The translations under genes and the position numbers were made by a program. A DNA stretch of 24,496 bases. It comes from CAYRSA01 sp964494845. GTDB taxonomy: Bacteria; Patescibacteriota; Saccharimonadia; Saccharimonadales; JAGQNJ01. A model generated the notes under the pieces. That model did not search any database. It was given only the letters and a program-made list of their open reading frames with translations, and was not told the origin of the DNA. Each line of letters opens with the position of its first letter. The first letter of the stretch is position 1. Of this stretch, positions 1 through 8,093 are shown in pieces. The stretch covers positions 1-24,496 of the forward strand of contig CAZBSC010000013.1 in assembly GCA_964494845.1 (NCBI GenBank). The letters are read 5' to 3'.

Positions 1-1671
1 TCGGTTGGTGTTGTAGTCCAAGAGATGATTGACCCGCAGTTTGCCGGGGTTATGTTCACCGAAAACCCAGTTAGTGGCAAAAACGAGATAGTTGTCGAGT
101 ATGTAGAGGGCGTTGGAGAGCAATTAGTAAGCGGCAAAGTTACCCCCAAGGATTTTACTTGGGATCGTAAATCCAAGAGCATCAACTCCCAGGAAAAAAT
201 TCCTTTCAAAACAGATAAACTGGTTGAAGCGGGGTTGGCCGTCGAATCACTGTTCGATAGCACCCCTCAAGACATAGAATGGGCGATAGATAAATCAGGA
301 GAATTATGGATTACACAATCTCGACCTATTACTACACTTAACATAAAACAAGTCGGGAAAGGCCATCATTATCTAGGAGATCCAGGTGATTTGTTTTACT
401 GGGGCCCAGCCAGCGGAAGAGCGCTATATTCTAGCGATTTTCTATATTCTATTAGTAAAAAATTCAACGAATGGAGAAAAAGCGATAAATATCCTGACCC
501 ACCAAAAACACTGATGTTACTTCATGAAAATAAATCGTTATGGCTGTTGAAAAAGAAACCTTTTGGCAAATTTGTCGAGTCTATGTTTGAAGTTTATGCA
601 AAAAACGGTGACCTGGATGCAGACATGAGAGCCTGGAAAAACGCAGTCGACTCAATTAACTCGTCAAAGATTTATGATTCTGATGAGTTGCTAACTTTGC
701 TTGATAAAGCATGGCAGACAACTCTAACTGCCGAGTTTGCGCTATACGGGGCGGAGGCCTCTATTTCAAGTCATTTACAGAACTTTTCAGAAGACCAACG
801 TCACCGAATATGGAGTACGTTTAGCCTGCCTGAAAATGCCAACTTTATAAACAAGATCGACCAAGATGTGATCAAAATTAAGAATCCAGAAAAACTTGCC
901 GAGAAATACCCATGGGCACTCAATAGTTATGCTGGTGTTGCAAAAAGAAGTAGCTTGGTAAAATACTTCACCCAGAGGATTAAAGACCTCGAAGGAAATA
1001 ACGAAGTCATTTTGGGCACAAAAGCCAAAAGAGATGAATTGGCAAAAAAATGTGAATTATCAACAGAGCTACGGAAGCAGCTAAGTTTGGCCCGAAAAAT
1101 AGCCGAATTCATGGATGAGCGAAAAGCTTGGATGATGCAATCTAGGGCTGCAATTCAAAAAATGGCCATGGCCGAAGCAAAAAAAAGAAAAATGGATGTC
1201 TTAGAAGTTGAAAAATGTCGAATCGAAGATTTGGAAAAAAATATCTTAGAAGAGTATTTTGGCTGGACCTACCTAGACGGTGAAATTATCGACCTGACCA
1301 AAAAAGATGTCGAGCGCAGTTGGGATTGGTACGTCGAATACAAGGCCGCTACCAATGTTCTGAAAGGGATTGTTAGCTCTCGCGGCGGAAAACATTTTAT
1401 GACCGGCGAAGTGGTAGTCATTCATGACCCGGCCGAGCAAGTCGCAGACGGCAAAATCGTTGTTGTGCCGAGCACCGGGCCTAGTTACGTGCCCATAATG
1501 CGAAAAGCAGCAGCCTTGATAACAGATCACGGTGGCATGATGAGTCACGCTGCAATTGTCGCTAGAGAGTTCAACCTACCCTGTATTGTAGGGACAGTAC
1601 ACGCTACAAAGGTCCTAAAAAATGGCGATAAAGTCGTCCTCGACCTGGTCAAAGGCGAAGTCAACAGATAA
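1..1671 (+). CDS. PEP synthase / PPDK-like phosphotransferase, 5'-truncated by the window
   Basis: The reading frame is open from base 1, so the true start lies upstream. The first ~110 residues are the end of an ATP-grasp (PPDK_N) domain: the signature around QEMIDPQFAGVMFTENP and the closing motif ITQSRPITTL are typical of PEP synthase, PPDK and rifampicin phosphotransferase. A ~330-residue charged helical middle part follows. The last ~90 residues are the swivelling phosphohistidine domain, with the motif TDHGGMMSHAAIVARE; the phospho-accepting His is encoded at 1546-1548. The protein stops right after this domain, so the C-terminal PEP/pyruvate-binding barrel of PpsA is absent. The order ATP-grasp, middle, His domain resembles rifampicin phosphotransferase. 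Family-level call is firm; substrate is unknown. Confidence 0.85.
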   Translation, partial: SVGVVVQEMIDPQFAGVMFTENPVSGKNEIVVEYVEGVGEQLVSGKVTPKDFTWDRKSKSINSQEKIPFKTDKLVEAGLAVESLFDSTPQDIEWAIDKSGELWITQSRPITTLNIKQVGKGHHYLGDPGDLFYWGPASGRALYSSDFLYSISKKFNEWRKSDKYPDPPKTLMLLHENKSLWLLKKKPFGKFVESMFEVYAKNGDLDADMRAWKNAVDSINSSKIYDSDELLTLLDKAWQTTLTAEFALYGAEASISSHLQNFSEDQRHRIWSTFSLPENANFINKIDQDVIKIKNPEKLAEKYPWALNSYAGVAKRSSLVKYFTQRIKDLEGNNEVILGTKAKRDELAKKCELSTELRKQLSLARKIAEFMDERKAWMMQSRAAIQKMAMAEAKKRKMDVLEVEKCRIEDLEKNILEEYFGWTYLDGEIIDLTKKDVERSWDWYVEYKAATNVLKGIVSSRGGKHFMTGEVVVIHDPAEQVADGKIVVVPSTGPSYVPIMRKAAALITDHGGMMSHAAIVAREFNLPCIVGTVHATKVLKNGDKVVLDLVKGEVNR

Positions 1672-1686
1672 TCTATTACACAAGAA

Positions 1687-1717
1687 ACCAGTCGAGGATT
1701 TGTAGCCTCGAACTGGT
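1687..1717. terminator. Hairpin between convergent genes, probable intrinsic terminator
   Basis: Arms at 1687-1697 and 1706-1717 pair over 11 bp with one bulged A and an 8-nt loop. The + strand continues with a T-rich tract (tctctgttttcgtt). It lies 16 nt after the stop of the PEP-synthase-like gene and just beyond the 3' end of the opposing gene at 1741, so it may serve both. Confidence 0.6.
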
Positions 1718-1740
1718 CTCTGTTTTCGTTCGTATTAGTA

Positions 1741-2394
1741 CTAAAGTACTACTACTGTGTTGTCGCTAAGCAAGTGATTTTCTACTGTGTTTCCAGAGTC
1801 AACTACATTGCCGTTGCCTGAATCTACTGTGTTGCCAGTAATGTTGTTTACTGTTGAGGTGTTGTTAGTGTTATTGGTAGTAGTGCTTGAGTTGCCGTTA
1901 CCGTTGTGTGAGTTAACATCAACATCTACATCGACGTCAACATCTGTATGGCTGTGATTGAAACTTCCGTTGGTATTGAAGCTGTTTTTATACTTTGTAG
2001 TGTTGGTCGTAATGTTATTAGTAGTGGTGTTATTCTCAGTCTGATTTTGGTTAACTGTGCTAGATGCTACGTAACCATATAGACCTGATGCAACAGATGA
2101 GGCACCAGTTGCACTTGATGATGCTGATGCTGAAGAAGCTGATGAGCTACCGCCCTTTGCAGAGCTCGCAGCAGGGGCTGAACAACCAGCACCGCTAGCA
2201 ACTGCATATGGTGCTGGGTTTTGATTAACGTTGGCGCTCTGGCTGGCAAAAGTTGCTGCAGACGCCATTTGTGCTGATATAAGTTTATTAGCAACATATA
2301 GTGCGATTGGCACCGCTACTAAAATAGCGACGATTGTAGAGACAAAAGTCGCCATCATGTTTGATTTCATTTGATAATATTGTTGTTGTACCAT
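1741..2394 (-). CDS. Membrane-anchored Asn/Ser/Thr-rich low-complexity protein
   Basis: This 217-aa protein matches no family I recognise. Residues ~14-36 form one strongly hydrophobic segment preceded by a Lys, consistent with an uncleaved signal anchor that leaves the rest outside the cell. The remainder is low-complexity: an Ala/Ser stretch (~80-105), an Asn/Thr-rich stretch (~117-140), a run of alternating Asp-Val (DVDVDVDVDV), and a C-terminal part with repeated (T/V)VxSGN-like units ending in alternating Val. No sortase motif, lipobox or prepilin motif was seen. The ATG is preceded by a strong Shine-Dalgarno AGGAGGG (2403-2409, 8-9 nt away) and by a good promoter, so it is probably well expressed. 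A surface or adhesin-like role is inference only. Confidence 0.7.
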   Translation of the reverse strand: MVQQQYYQMKSNMMATFVSTIVAILVAVPIALYVANKLISAQMASAATFASQSANVNQNPAPYAVASGAGCSAPAASSAKGGSSSASSASASSSATGASSVASGLYGYVASSTVNQNQTENNTTTNNITTNTTKYKNSFNTNGSFNHSHTDVDVDVDVDVNSHNGNGNSSTTTNNTNNTSTVNNITGNTVDSGNGNVVDSGNTVENHLLSDNTVVVL

Positions 2395-2443
2395 GGCTGA
2401 TACCCTCCTAGTTTAGTTAAATTTCCCACTCACTTACTTTTTC

Positions 2444-2472
2444 AGCCTAGTCCTGACGAATGACAGCGTCAA
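2444..2472 (-). promoter_or_regulatory. Promoter for the low-complexity surface-type protein
   Basis: On the minus strand, -35 TTGACG (2472-2467) and -10 TAGGCT (2449-2444) are separated by 17 nt. The predicted leader is ~40 nt and carries the AGGAGGG ribosome site. Arms TGACG/CGTCA, 8 nt apart, lie around the -35 and spacer and might bind a regulator. Confidence 0.55.
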
Positions 2473-2563
2473 TTGCTTATGCTTAAAATAGTGTCGTAGA
2501 ATTGTCATCATTGCAAAAAAGTTGTTATGGTAGTTATAAAGTTAATGTTTAATTCATATCTTG

Positions 2564-2593
2564 TTGCCTCGATTCAACATTGCAGAGTAGAAT
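2564..2593 (+). promoter_or_regulatory. Leaderless-type promoter of the VKOR gene
   Basis: TTGCCT (2564-2569), an 18-nt spacer, then TAGAAT (2588-2593), which ends 6 nt before the ATG at 2600. Transcription would begin at or next to the start codon. No Shine-Dalgarno sequence precedes the ATG. Confidence 0.5.
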
Positions 2594-2599
2594 AATGTT

Positions 2600-3205
2600 A
2601 TGAGAAAAAAAACCAGAATTGATCTAGACAGAGCATACCCATGGATATTAACTGTTTGCGCTAGCATTGGATTACTAGCCGCCTTTGTACTAACGCTTGA
2701 AAAAATTGCGCTACTAAAAGATCCTGGTCATCATCTATCATGCAGTCTTAATCCAGTGCTCAGTTGTGGTTCAATCATTGGCTCCCCCGAGGCATCTGCA
2801 TTTGGGTTCCCGAATACACTCATAGGACTGGCCAGTTTTGCAGTAGTCGTGACAATTGGGATAGGAATACTAGCGGGGGCATCCTACAAGCGCTGGTTCT
2901 GGCGCGGGCTTCAGGCTGGAACAATATTCGGAATACTTTTTGTCCACTGGCTGGCGTCGGAGAGTTTATACGAAATAGGTGCACTGTGCATTTATTGCAT
3001 GATTGTCTGGTCAATCACTTGGCCAATTTTTTGGTATACAACGTTATATAACCTGCGCAATGGCCACATTCCAACATCCAATAGACTAAAGGGTCTAGTT
3101 GATTTTGCTCAACGACATCACGCCGACATACTCGTCGCATGGTATGTGCTAATTATTGGATTGATCTTACAGAACTTTTGGTACTACTGGAGCACTCTAA
3201 TCTAG
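2600..3205 (+). CDS. VKOR-family thiol-disulfide oxidoreductase (integral membrane)
   Basis: This 201-aa polytopic membrane protein belongs to the vitamin K epoxide reductase family, which in bacteria re-oxidises DsbA-like proteins with quinone so that exported proteins can form disulfides. The active-site pair is CIYC at residues 130-133, in a transmembrane helix. The extracytoplasmic loop carries the conserved shuttle cysteines C48 and C56, followed by GSPEASAFGFPN, close to the family pattern. About five hydrophobic segments are visible. There is no fused thioredoxin domain, so a separate DsbA partner would be needed; none lies in this window. The ATG has no ribosome site but a -10-like TAGAAT exactly 6 nt upstream. 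The gene converges with 3202-3405 and overlaps it by 4 nt. Confidence 0.88.
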   Translation: MRKKTRIDLDRAYPWILTVCASIGLLAAFVLTLEKIALLKDPGHHLSCSLNPVLSCGSIIGSPEASAFGFPNTLIGLASFAVVVTIGIGILAGASYKRWFWRGLQAGTIFGILFVHWLASESLYEIGALCIYCMIVWSITWPIFWYTTLYNLRNGHIPTSNRLKGLVDFAQRHHADILVAWYVLIIGLILQNFWYYWSTLI

Positions 3206-3405
3206 CCCCAGACATTGTAATAAGCATTCCCGCCCTGGTGACATACCATCTTGTTATCTCTAGTTAGCCCTGCTCCGTGTTCGTTAAAGCACATCTCAAA
3301 TCTTATTTGCTTGTATACGGGCAGGCCTACTGCGATCAACACTAGAACAACGCCGCATATCACAAGTTTAGTTTTAGACGATAGTTTTTTGATTCTAGAC
3401 AACAC
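3202..3405 (-). CDS. Small single-span membrane protein with two exported cysteines
   Basis: A 67-aa protein starting at GTG, 3 nt downstream of the stop of 3409-3891, so the two are probably cotranscribed; AAGAAG upstream is a fair ribosome site. A lysine-rich N-terminus precedes one hydrophobic segment (residues 14-31). The short C-terminal part contains C39 and C55, which would lie outside the membrane if the positive-inside rule holds. No family recognised. The two exported cysteines could form a disulfide and be a client of the VKOR pathway encoded on the facing strand, which is inference from position. Confidence 0.55.
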   Translation of the reverse strand: MLSRIKKLSSKTKLVICGVVLVLIAVGLPVYKQIRFEMCFNEHGAGLTRDNKMVCHQGGNAYYNVWG

Positions 3406-3408
3406 AAT

Positions 3409-3891
3409 TTATTTCTTCTTAGTAGCACCTTTAAACTGGCTGCGGACCTGGAAAATAAAGTACAGGCTAATGACTAGTCCGACCAAGTTCCAGAAGAGGG
3501 TATAAATCGCGCCAGCACCGATGTATGACAGTGCGTACAGAGCGCAGTATCCAAAATATGCCAGTTCGCTATAAAATATCAGGTCCCAACCACGTGCTTC
3601 CTTGTTTTTTAACTTGGGGACAGCCATGCCAATTACAATCAAATAGGCCACTAGTGCAAGGAGCGATATCCAAGCAAAAAACATATACTTTGTTGCGCCT
3701 ACAACGGTAGCAAAGGTTGATACGAAGCCCAGAATAGTAAGTAAGCTCAAAGCACCCATAATACCCAGAACTAAGCCAACCAGAGCAAAAACCCATGCGT
3801 ACTCAGCAATCCATTTTCGCGCGTTTTCTGGTAGCTGGAAAGGCGCTTTCTTTACTAGCATTTCATTTAGTTTATTTTCGAGATTTTCCAT
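3409..3891 (-). CDS. Four-span membrane protein of unknown function
   Basis: A 160-aa protein with an N-terminal amphipathic stretch (1-30) and about four hydrophobic segments (~33-57, 68-90, 105-124, 127-148), ending in a basic tail (KKK). No catalytic motif or named family is recognised. The ATG is preceded by GGAGGG (3898-3903), and a well-formed promoter lies further upstream. It leads a two-gene unit with the 67-aa protein at 3202-3405. The promoter region is shared, divergently, with the helicase-nuclease gene. Confidence 0.65.
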   Translation of the reverse strand: MENLENKLNEMLVKKAPFQLPENARKWIAEYAWVFALVGLVLGIMGALSLLTILGFVSTFATVVGATKYMFFAWISLLALVAYLIVIGMAVPKLKNKEARGWDLIFYSELAYFGYCALYALSYIGAGAIYTLFWNLVGLVISLYFIFQVRSQFKGATKKK

Positions 3892-3925
3892 GTAGTACCC
3901 TCCGAGGCATTAGTTATTGTTTATA

Positions 3926-3954
3926 AATATACTCTCCTTGTTTGAACGTAGCAA
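3926..3954 (-). promoter_or_regulatory. Promoter of the two-gene membrane-protein unit
   Basis: On the minus strand TTGCTA (3954-3949), 17-nt spacer, TATATT (3931-3926). The leader of ~28 nt includes the GGAGGG ribosome site. It overlaps the divergent promoter of the helicase gene. Confidence 0.6.
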
Positions 3955-3972
3955 CGGATAACAAGGTACAAT
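3942..3972 (+). promoter_or_regulatory. Promoter of the helicase-nuclease gene
   Basis: TACAAT (3967-3972) lies 9 nt before the ATG at 3982; a weak TTGAAC (3942-3947) sits 19 nt further upstream. Predicted transcripts would have a leader of only a few bases. No Shine-Dalgarno is visible. Confidence 0.4.
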
Positions 3973-3981
3973 GTACATACG

Positions 3982-6900
3982 ATGACAGAGTTTGAAAAAC
4001 AATTTGGCATGCTCAACCCCGAACAGCGAAAAGCAGTAGAACATACAGAAGGGCCAGTCCTAGTTATTGCCGGGCCGGGGACTGGCAAAACACAACTACT
4101 TAGCACGCGGGCCGCCTACATTCTTCAGAATACTGACGCTAGTGCCCACAATATCCTGTGTCTGACCTATACAGAGTCGGGCGCTTTTGCTATGCGTCAA
4201 CGGCTGGTGAACATCATTGGTCAAAAAGCCTACAATATTACTATTAGCACCTACCATGCTTTTGGCAGCGAGCTAATAAACAGATTTCCAGAGCACTTTT
4301 CAAATACCAACGAAATGACGGCGGTAGATGATCTAGGGATACACAGTATTTTATCAAAAATTATCAGCAAACTGCCGTACGATAATCCATTAAAAAAGAG
4401 TGAGTTTTATATAAACGATATTATCGGTTCAATTGGTGACTGTAAAAAAGCCCTATTGACTCCTGCTAGTCTACGGAATGTGGCTAAATCTAATATCGTG
4501 TTTATTGATGCTGTATCGAAACTGACAAAAAAACACTTGGCAACTGTTTCCCGCATAGACAAAAGGTCAATAAGTGCCTTTGAAAAGCTTGCGGCCGATA
4601 CAGCCAATATCAGCCCAAAAGAAGCACTACCGAATACCAAAAGCATACAAGAGCTATGGCAGGAACAGCTCGAGACAGCCATGGAGAACGCCACCGAGTC
4701 CGGCAAGACAACACCAATTACAGAGTGGAAAAATACTTGGCTGGAGAAAGACAGTAATGGCGTTTTTGTTCCAACAGGCAAGAATACTGCTAATAAACTG
4801 CTGGCGTTGTCTGGAATTTACGAGTCCTATTTGTCAGAACTAGAAAAACAAGGTTTATATGATTATGACGACATGATTTTGCAAGCCATAGAAGGTTTGA
4901 AATCGAATAAGGGGCTACGATATACCTTGCAGGAACAATATCTATACATAATGTTAGATGAATTTCAGGATACTAACCGAGCCCAGTTAGAACTAGTAAA
5001 ACTATTGACCGACAGTCCTGTTTACGAGGGGAGGCCAAATATTCTGGCTGTTGGGGACGATGACCAGGCAATTTTCAGCTTTCAAGGAGCAGATTACTCG
5101 CACATGGCCACTTTCGTTGATATGTACAGAGATCCTATTGTGGTCACCCTTACAAAAAACTACCGTTCGCATTCTGACATCCTGCACACAGCCCATAACG
5201 TAAGTACACAAATAGAAGAACGTCTTCACCACAAGATGGATGGGATAGACAAGTTTTTGACGGCTGAAAATAAAGGCCTGCCATCGCATGCTGATATTGA
5301 AAGGCACGAGTTCAAGAGCGACGTAGCACAATTTGCCTGGGTCACCAAAGAGATTACTGACCTTATCAAAAACGGAACTAGTCCAGACGAAATAGCAATA
5401 ATCGCGCCAAAACACAAATATCTAGAGCCGATAGTGCCGTATCTAGCAAAGGCTGGAGTGCCCGTCAGGTACGAGAAGAGAGAAAACATATTGAACGACC
5501 CGGCCATACTTCAGATTATTCGTATGAGTCAACTAATTAGTGCAGTCAAATCAGGCAATTCTAAAATAGCTGACAGTATTTGGCCCGAGGTTCTTAGTTA
5601 CGACTTTTGGGAGATACCGATAGAAGAAATATGGAAACTATCTTGGAAAGCGAGAGAAACAAAAAACAGCTGGATAGATATAATAATGTCAAACGATGGC
5701 CTGAAGCCTATTGGTCTATTTTTCTTACGTCTCGGAAATATTTCAACCAATGAAATGTTAGAGTCAATCATGGATTGCCTGATAGGAACAACGTCATTAA
5801 GCTTTCACGAAAAAGAAATTTCTGACTACACCTGTCCTTATTTTAAGTATTATTTTGGCGATAAAATGCAGGGCTCCAAACAGAGAGATTTCTGGAACTT
5901 GTTGTCTAATTTGACAGTTTTACGTCAACATTTGCGTGCACACCGCGGATCATCTGGTAGGCAACTGTATATAGATGATTTTATTAATTTTGTTGATGAA
6001 CATGTCGAAGCAGATATAAAAATCTTGAATACCAGCCCATACCACGAATCGGCCCAGGCTGTTCAGATTATGACCGTCTATAAAGCCAAAGGTTTAGAGT
6101 TTCAGACAGTGTTTATGCTGGCCTGTATTGATGAAGCATGGGGAAGTAAAGCATCGGCCAGGACCGCTAAGGTTCCCTTGCCAGTCAATTTGACGCACAT
6201 AAGATATAGTGGGGCAACTGACGACGAAAAACTGCGTTTGTTATTCGTGGCAATCACAAGAGCAAAACACAGCTTGTTCATGACAAGTTATACAAATACA
6301 TACGCCAACAGACCGACCTCTCGCATCAAGTTCTTCGATGAAACTGAACGGGATGGCCTGCCGTACAGTGGCATACTGCCGACAAAATACCAGAAGGTAC
6401 GCTTGACAGACTCTAGCTTGCCCAGCATCGATGACCTATCAGCTTACTGGGCGGATCGACACATAGAACTATCTCAAGATGTCCGGTTCAAAGACCTACT
6501 GGCGCCCAGGCTGGAGCGATTTCAGCTTGCACCAACTAACCTGAATTCTTTTACCGATTTAGTTTATGGCGGTCCTAAGGAGTTTTTTCTAAATACTCTA
6601 CTGCGCTTTCCCAGTGCTCCAACACCAGCAGGCGAGTTCGGCGATGCCGTACACGCAACTATCGAATGGCTGCATATACAATTAAAGTTGAATGGTAAAT
6701 TACCAAACCTGCCCGAAACCAATGCGCAGTTCTCTGTCGAATTATCAAGAAGAAACCTGAGTGATACTAGCTTCGAACTCATGAAGGATAGGGGAGAAAA
6801 ATGCTTTCGAGCATTCTTGGCGCAAAAAGCTAATACTTTCAGCCCAGAAGATTTACACGAATATGATTTCAGAAAAGAGGGAGTTTTATTGGGCCCCGCG

Positions 6901-7305
6901 CATTTAACAGGGAAAATAGACAAGATGATTATAGATAAGCAATCTAAAACTATTTCTATTGTGGACTTCAAAACTGGTTCATCGCATAGAACCTGGAAAA
7001 CTAACGATCCTAAACTACACAAATACAAACAGCAGCTATACATGTACAAACTATTGGTCGAAGGGTCGTACACCTTCGCCGACTACAACGTGAAAGATGC
7101 ATATTTACAATTCGTGGAGCCAAACGATGAGGGCGAAATAGTTGATTTGCATCTAGCTTTTGACACCGATGAGCTGAAAAGAACTAGAGATATCGCAATT
7201 GCTGTTTGGAAGCGGATACAAAAACTCGACTTACCCGATGTTACTAATTACGAGAAAACAATGAAAGGGATTAGATCATTCGAAGATGATCTAATAAAAA
7301 GTTAA
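3982..7305 (+). CDS. UvrD/RecB-type DNA helicase fused to a PD-(D/E)XK nuclease
   Basis: This 1107-aa protein has the superfamily 1A helicase motifs in order: Q-motif LNPEQRKAV (11-19), Walker A GPGTGKT (31-37), Walker B LDEFQDT with D326-E327, motif III GDDDQAIFSFQGAD (358-371), motif IV TKNYRSH (~390), motif V YKAKGLEFQTVF (~705) and motif VI FVAITRAKHS (~755). The C-terminal ~200 residues form a RecB-family nuclease: a His in GDAVHATIEWL, GKID with D980, VDFKTG with D995 and K997, and QQLYMY near 1018. It should unwind and degrade double-strand DNA ends, as AddA or RecB do, for repair or for processing incoming DNA. No AddB, RecC or RecD partner lies in the window. The gene stands alone and ends 10 nt from the convergent MIP gene. 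Confidence 0.9.
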   Translation: MTEFEKQFGMLNPEQRKAVEHTEGPVLVIAGPGTGKTQLLSTRAAYILQNTDASAHNILCLTYTESGAFAMRQRLVNIIGQKAYNITISTYHAFGSELINRFPEHFSNTNEMTAVDDLGIHSILSKIISKLPYDNPLKKSEFYINDIIGSIGDCKKALLTPASLRNVAKSNIVFIDAVSKLTKKHLATVSRIDKRSISAFEKLAADTANISPKEALPNTKSIQELWQEQLETAMENATESGKTTPITEWKNTWLEKDSNGVFVPTGKNTANKLLALSGIYESYLSELEKQGLYDYDDMILQAIEGLKSNKGLRYTLQEQYLYIMLDEFQDTNRAQLELVKLLTDSPVYEGRPNILAVGDDDQAIFSFQGADYSHMATFVDMYRDPIVVTLTKNYRSHSDILHTAHNVSTQIEERLHHKMDGIDKFLTAENKGLPSHADIERHEFKSDVAQFAWVTKEITDLIKNGTSPDEIAIIAPKHKYLEPIVPYLAKAGVPVRYEKRENILNDPAILQIIRMSQLISAVKSGNSKIADSIWPEVLSYDFWEIPIEEIWKLSWKARETKNSWIDIIMSNDGLKPIGLFFLRLGNISTNEMLESIMDCLIGTTSLSFHEKEISDYTCPYFKYYFGDKMQGSKQRDFWNLLSNLTVLRQHLRAHRGSSGRQLYIDDFINFVDEHVEADIKILNTSPYHESAQAVQIMTVYKAKGLEFQTVFMLACIDEAWGSKASARTAKVPLPVNLTHIRYSGATDDEKLRLLFVAITRAKHSLFMTSYTNTYANRPTSRIKFFDETERDGLPYSGILPTKYQKVRLTDSSLPSIDDLSAYWADRHIELSQDVRFKDLLAPRLERFQLAPTNLNSFTDLVYGGPKEFFLNTLLRFPSAPTPAGEFGDAVHATIEWLHIQLKLNGKLPNLPETNAQFSVELSRRNLSDTSFELMKDRGEKCFRAFLAQKANTFSPEDLHEYDFRKEGVLLGPAHLTGKIDKMIIDKQSKTISIVDFKTGSSHRTWKTNDPKLHKYKQQLYMYKLLVEGSYTFADYNVKDAYLQFVEPNDEGEIVDLHLAFDTDELKRTRDIAIAVWKRIQKLDLPDVTNYEKTMKGIRSFEDDLIKS
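7271..7294. terminator. 9-bp hairpin at the convergent gene ends
   Basis: Perfect arms TTAGATCAT (7271-7279) and ATGATCTAA (7286-7294) enclose a 6-nt loop in the last codons of the helicase gene. The + strand continues with an A-rich stretch and the - strand with a short pyrimidine stretch. It could end minus-strand transcription arriving from the ATP synthase/MIP unit, but there is no clean T-tract, so the call is weak. Confidence 0.3.
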
Positions 7306-7315
7306 GAAATTGTAT

Positions 7316-8029
7316 CTACTTTTTCTTCTTTGAAGCAGTTGACTTTTTTGTTACCGTCTTTTTAGAAACTACTGTTCTTGACGAACTATTCAAAACAAAC
7401 ACAGAACTTGGTTTATCTGCGAAAAGCAGTGAATACAGGTTCATCCCAACGAGGCCACCCAAAACTGGCCCGACAACGTACGCAATGCTCCATGACTGAA
7501 CTCCTAGGGCAGCTGCAGGGTTTAGAATACCGTTCGATGCAACACCGGAAACTATAATACCTACCGCCAAAGAACCACCGATTGCTGCTGCTAATTTTCC
7601 ACCTTCGTATTTGTTAAATACTGCGGCAGCTATTCCGAATGTGAATATCATCGTCCCGACTATTTCGGCGACCATAACCTGCCACTTAAAAGTAGGTCCT
7701 GCAATATTCTGAATGTCACCAGCAACTAGGTATTGGTAAAGCTTGTATGTCGCTGCCGCACCAACGAACTGCGCAGCTATGTAAGCGACTGCTCTCAAGT
7801 GACTAATTTTCTTCACTGACCATAAACCAACTGTTACCGCTGGGTTTACGTGCGCACCAGAAGTTAATCCAATCGACAGCACCAATACTGACATGGTCAG
7901 ACCTACGCCTAGAGCGACAAAATATGGCACGCCTACTGCAGACCTTGAAACCGCTAATATGCTAAAAGTTAAGATTGCCGTGCCTAATGCCTCGGCAACT
8001 ACTACTGCTAAATTCTTGCGAGAAAACAT
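7316..8029 (-). CDS. MIP-family channel (aquaporin / glycerol facilitator-like)
   Basis: A polytopic membrane channel with the two half-helix NPA motifs of the MIP family: GAHVNPAVT (NPA at 62-64) and GILNPAAALG (NPA at 170-172). AEALGTAILTF near the N-terminus is also typical. The residue after the second NPA is Ala, not the near-invariant Arg of the aromatic/arginine filter, so selectivity may differ from known aquaporins. The tail is lysine-rich (KKKK). I chose the ATG at 8029 (237 aa) because AAGGGA lies 9 nt before it; the frame also offers ATG at 8047 (243 aa) and TTG at 8089. It follows atpC in the same direction and may be cotranscribed with the ATP synthase genes. Confidence 0.83.
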   Translation of the reverse strand: MFSRKNLAVVVAEALGTAILTFSILAVSRSAVGVPYFVALGVGLTMSVLVLSIGLTSGAHVNPAVTVGLWSVKKISHLRAVAYIAAQFVGAAATYKLYQYLVAGDIQNIAGPTFKWQVMVAEIVGTMIFTFGIAAAVFNKYEGGKLAAAIGGSLAVGIIVSGVASNGILNPAAALGVQSWSIAYVVGPVLGGLVGMNLYSLLFADKPSSVFVLNSSSRTVVSKKTVTKKSTASKKKK

Positions 8030-8093
8030 ACTTCTTAATCCCTTCATTAGTTTTGATTCTATATTAGTATAACCCAAAGTTGCCCGCAAGTAC

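Noticed and set aside
1920..1960. Repeats in the low-complexity gene as a CRISPR array
   Set aside because: The repetition is short, in phase with codons (Asp-Val) and lacks spacers.
5002..5507. Antisense open frames inside the helicase gene
   Set aside because: They overlap a fully motif-supported gene, show no family pattern and have odd composition; the same holds for other long antisense frames in atpD, atpA and atpF.
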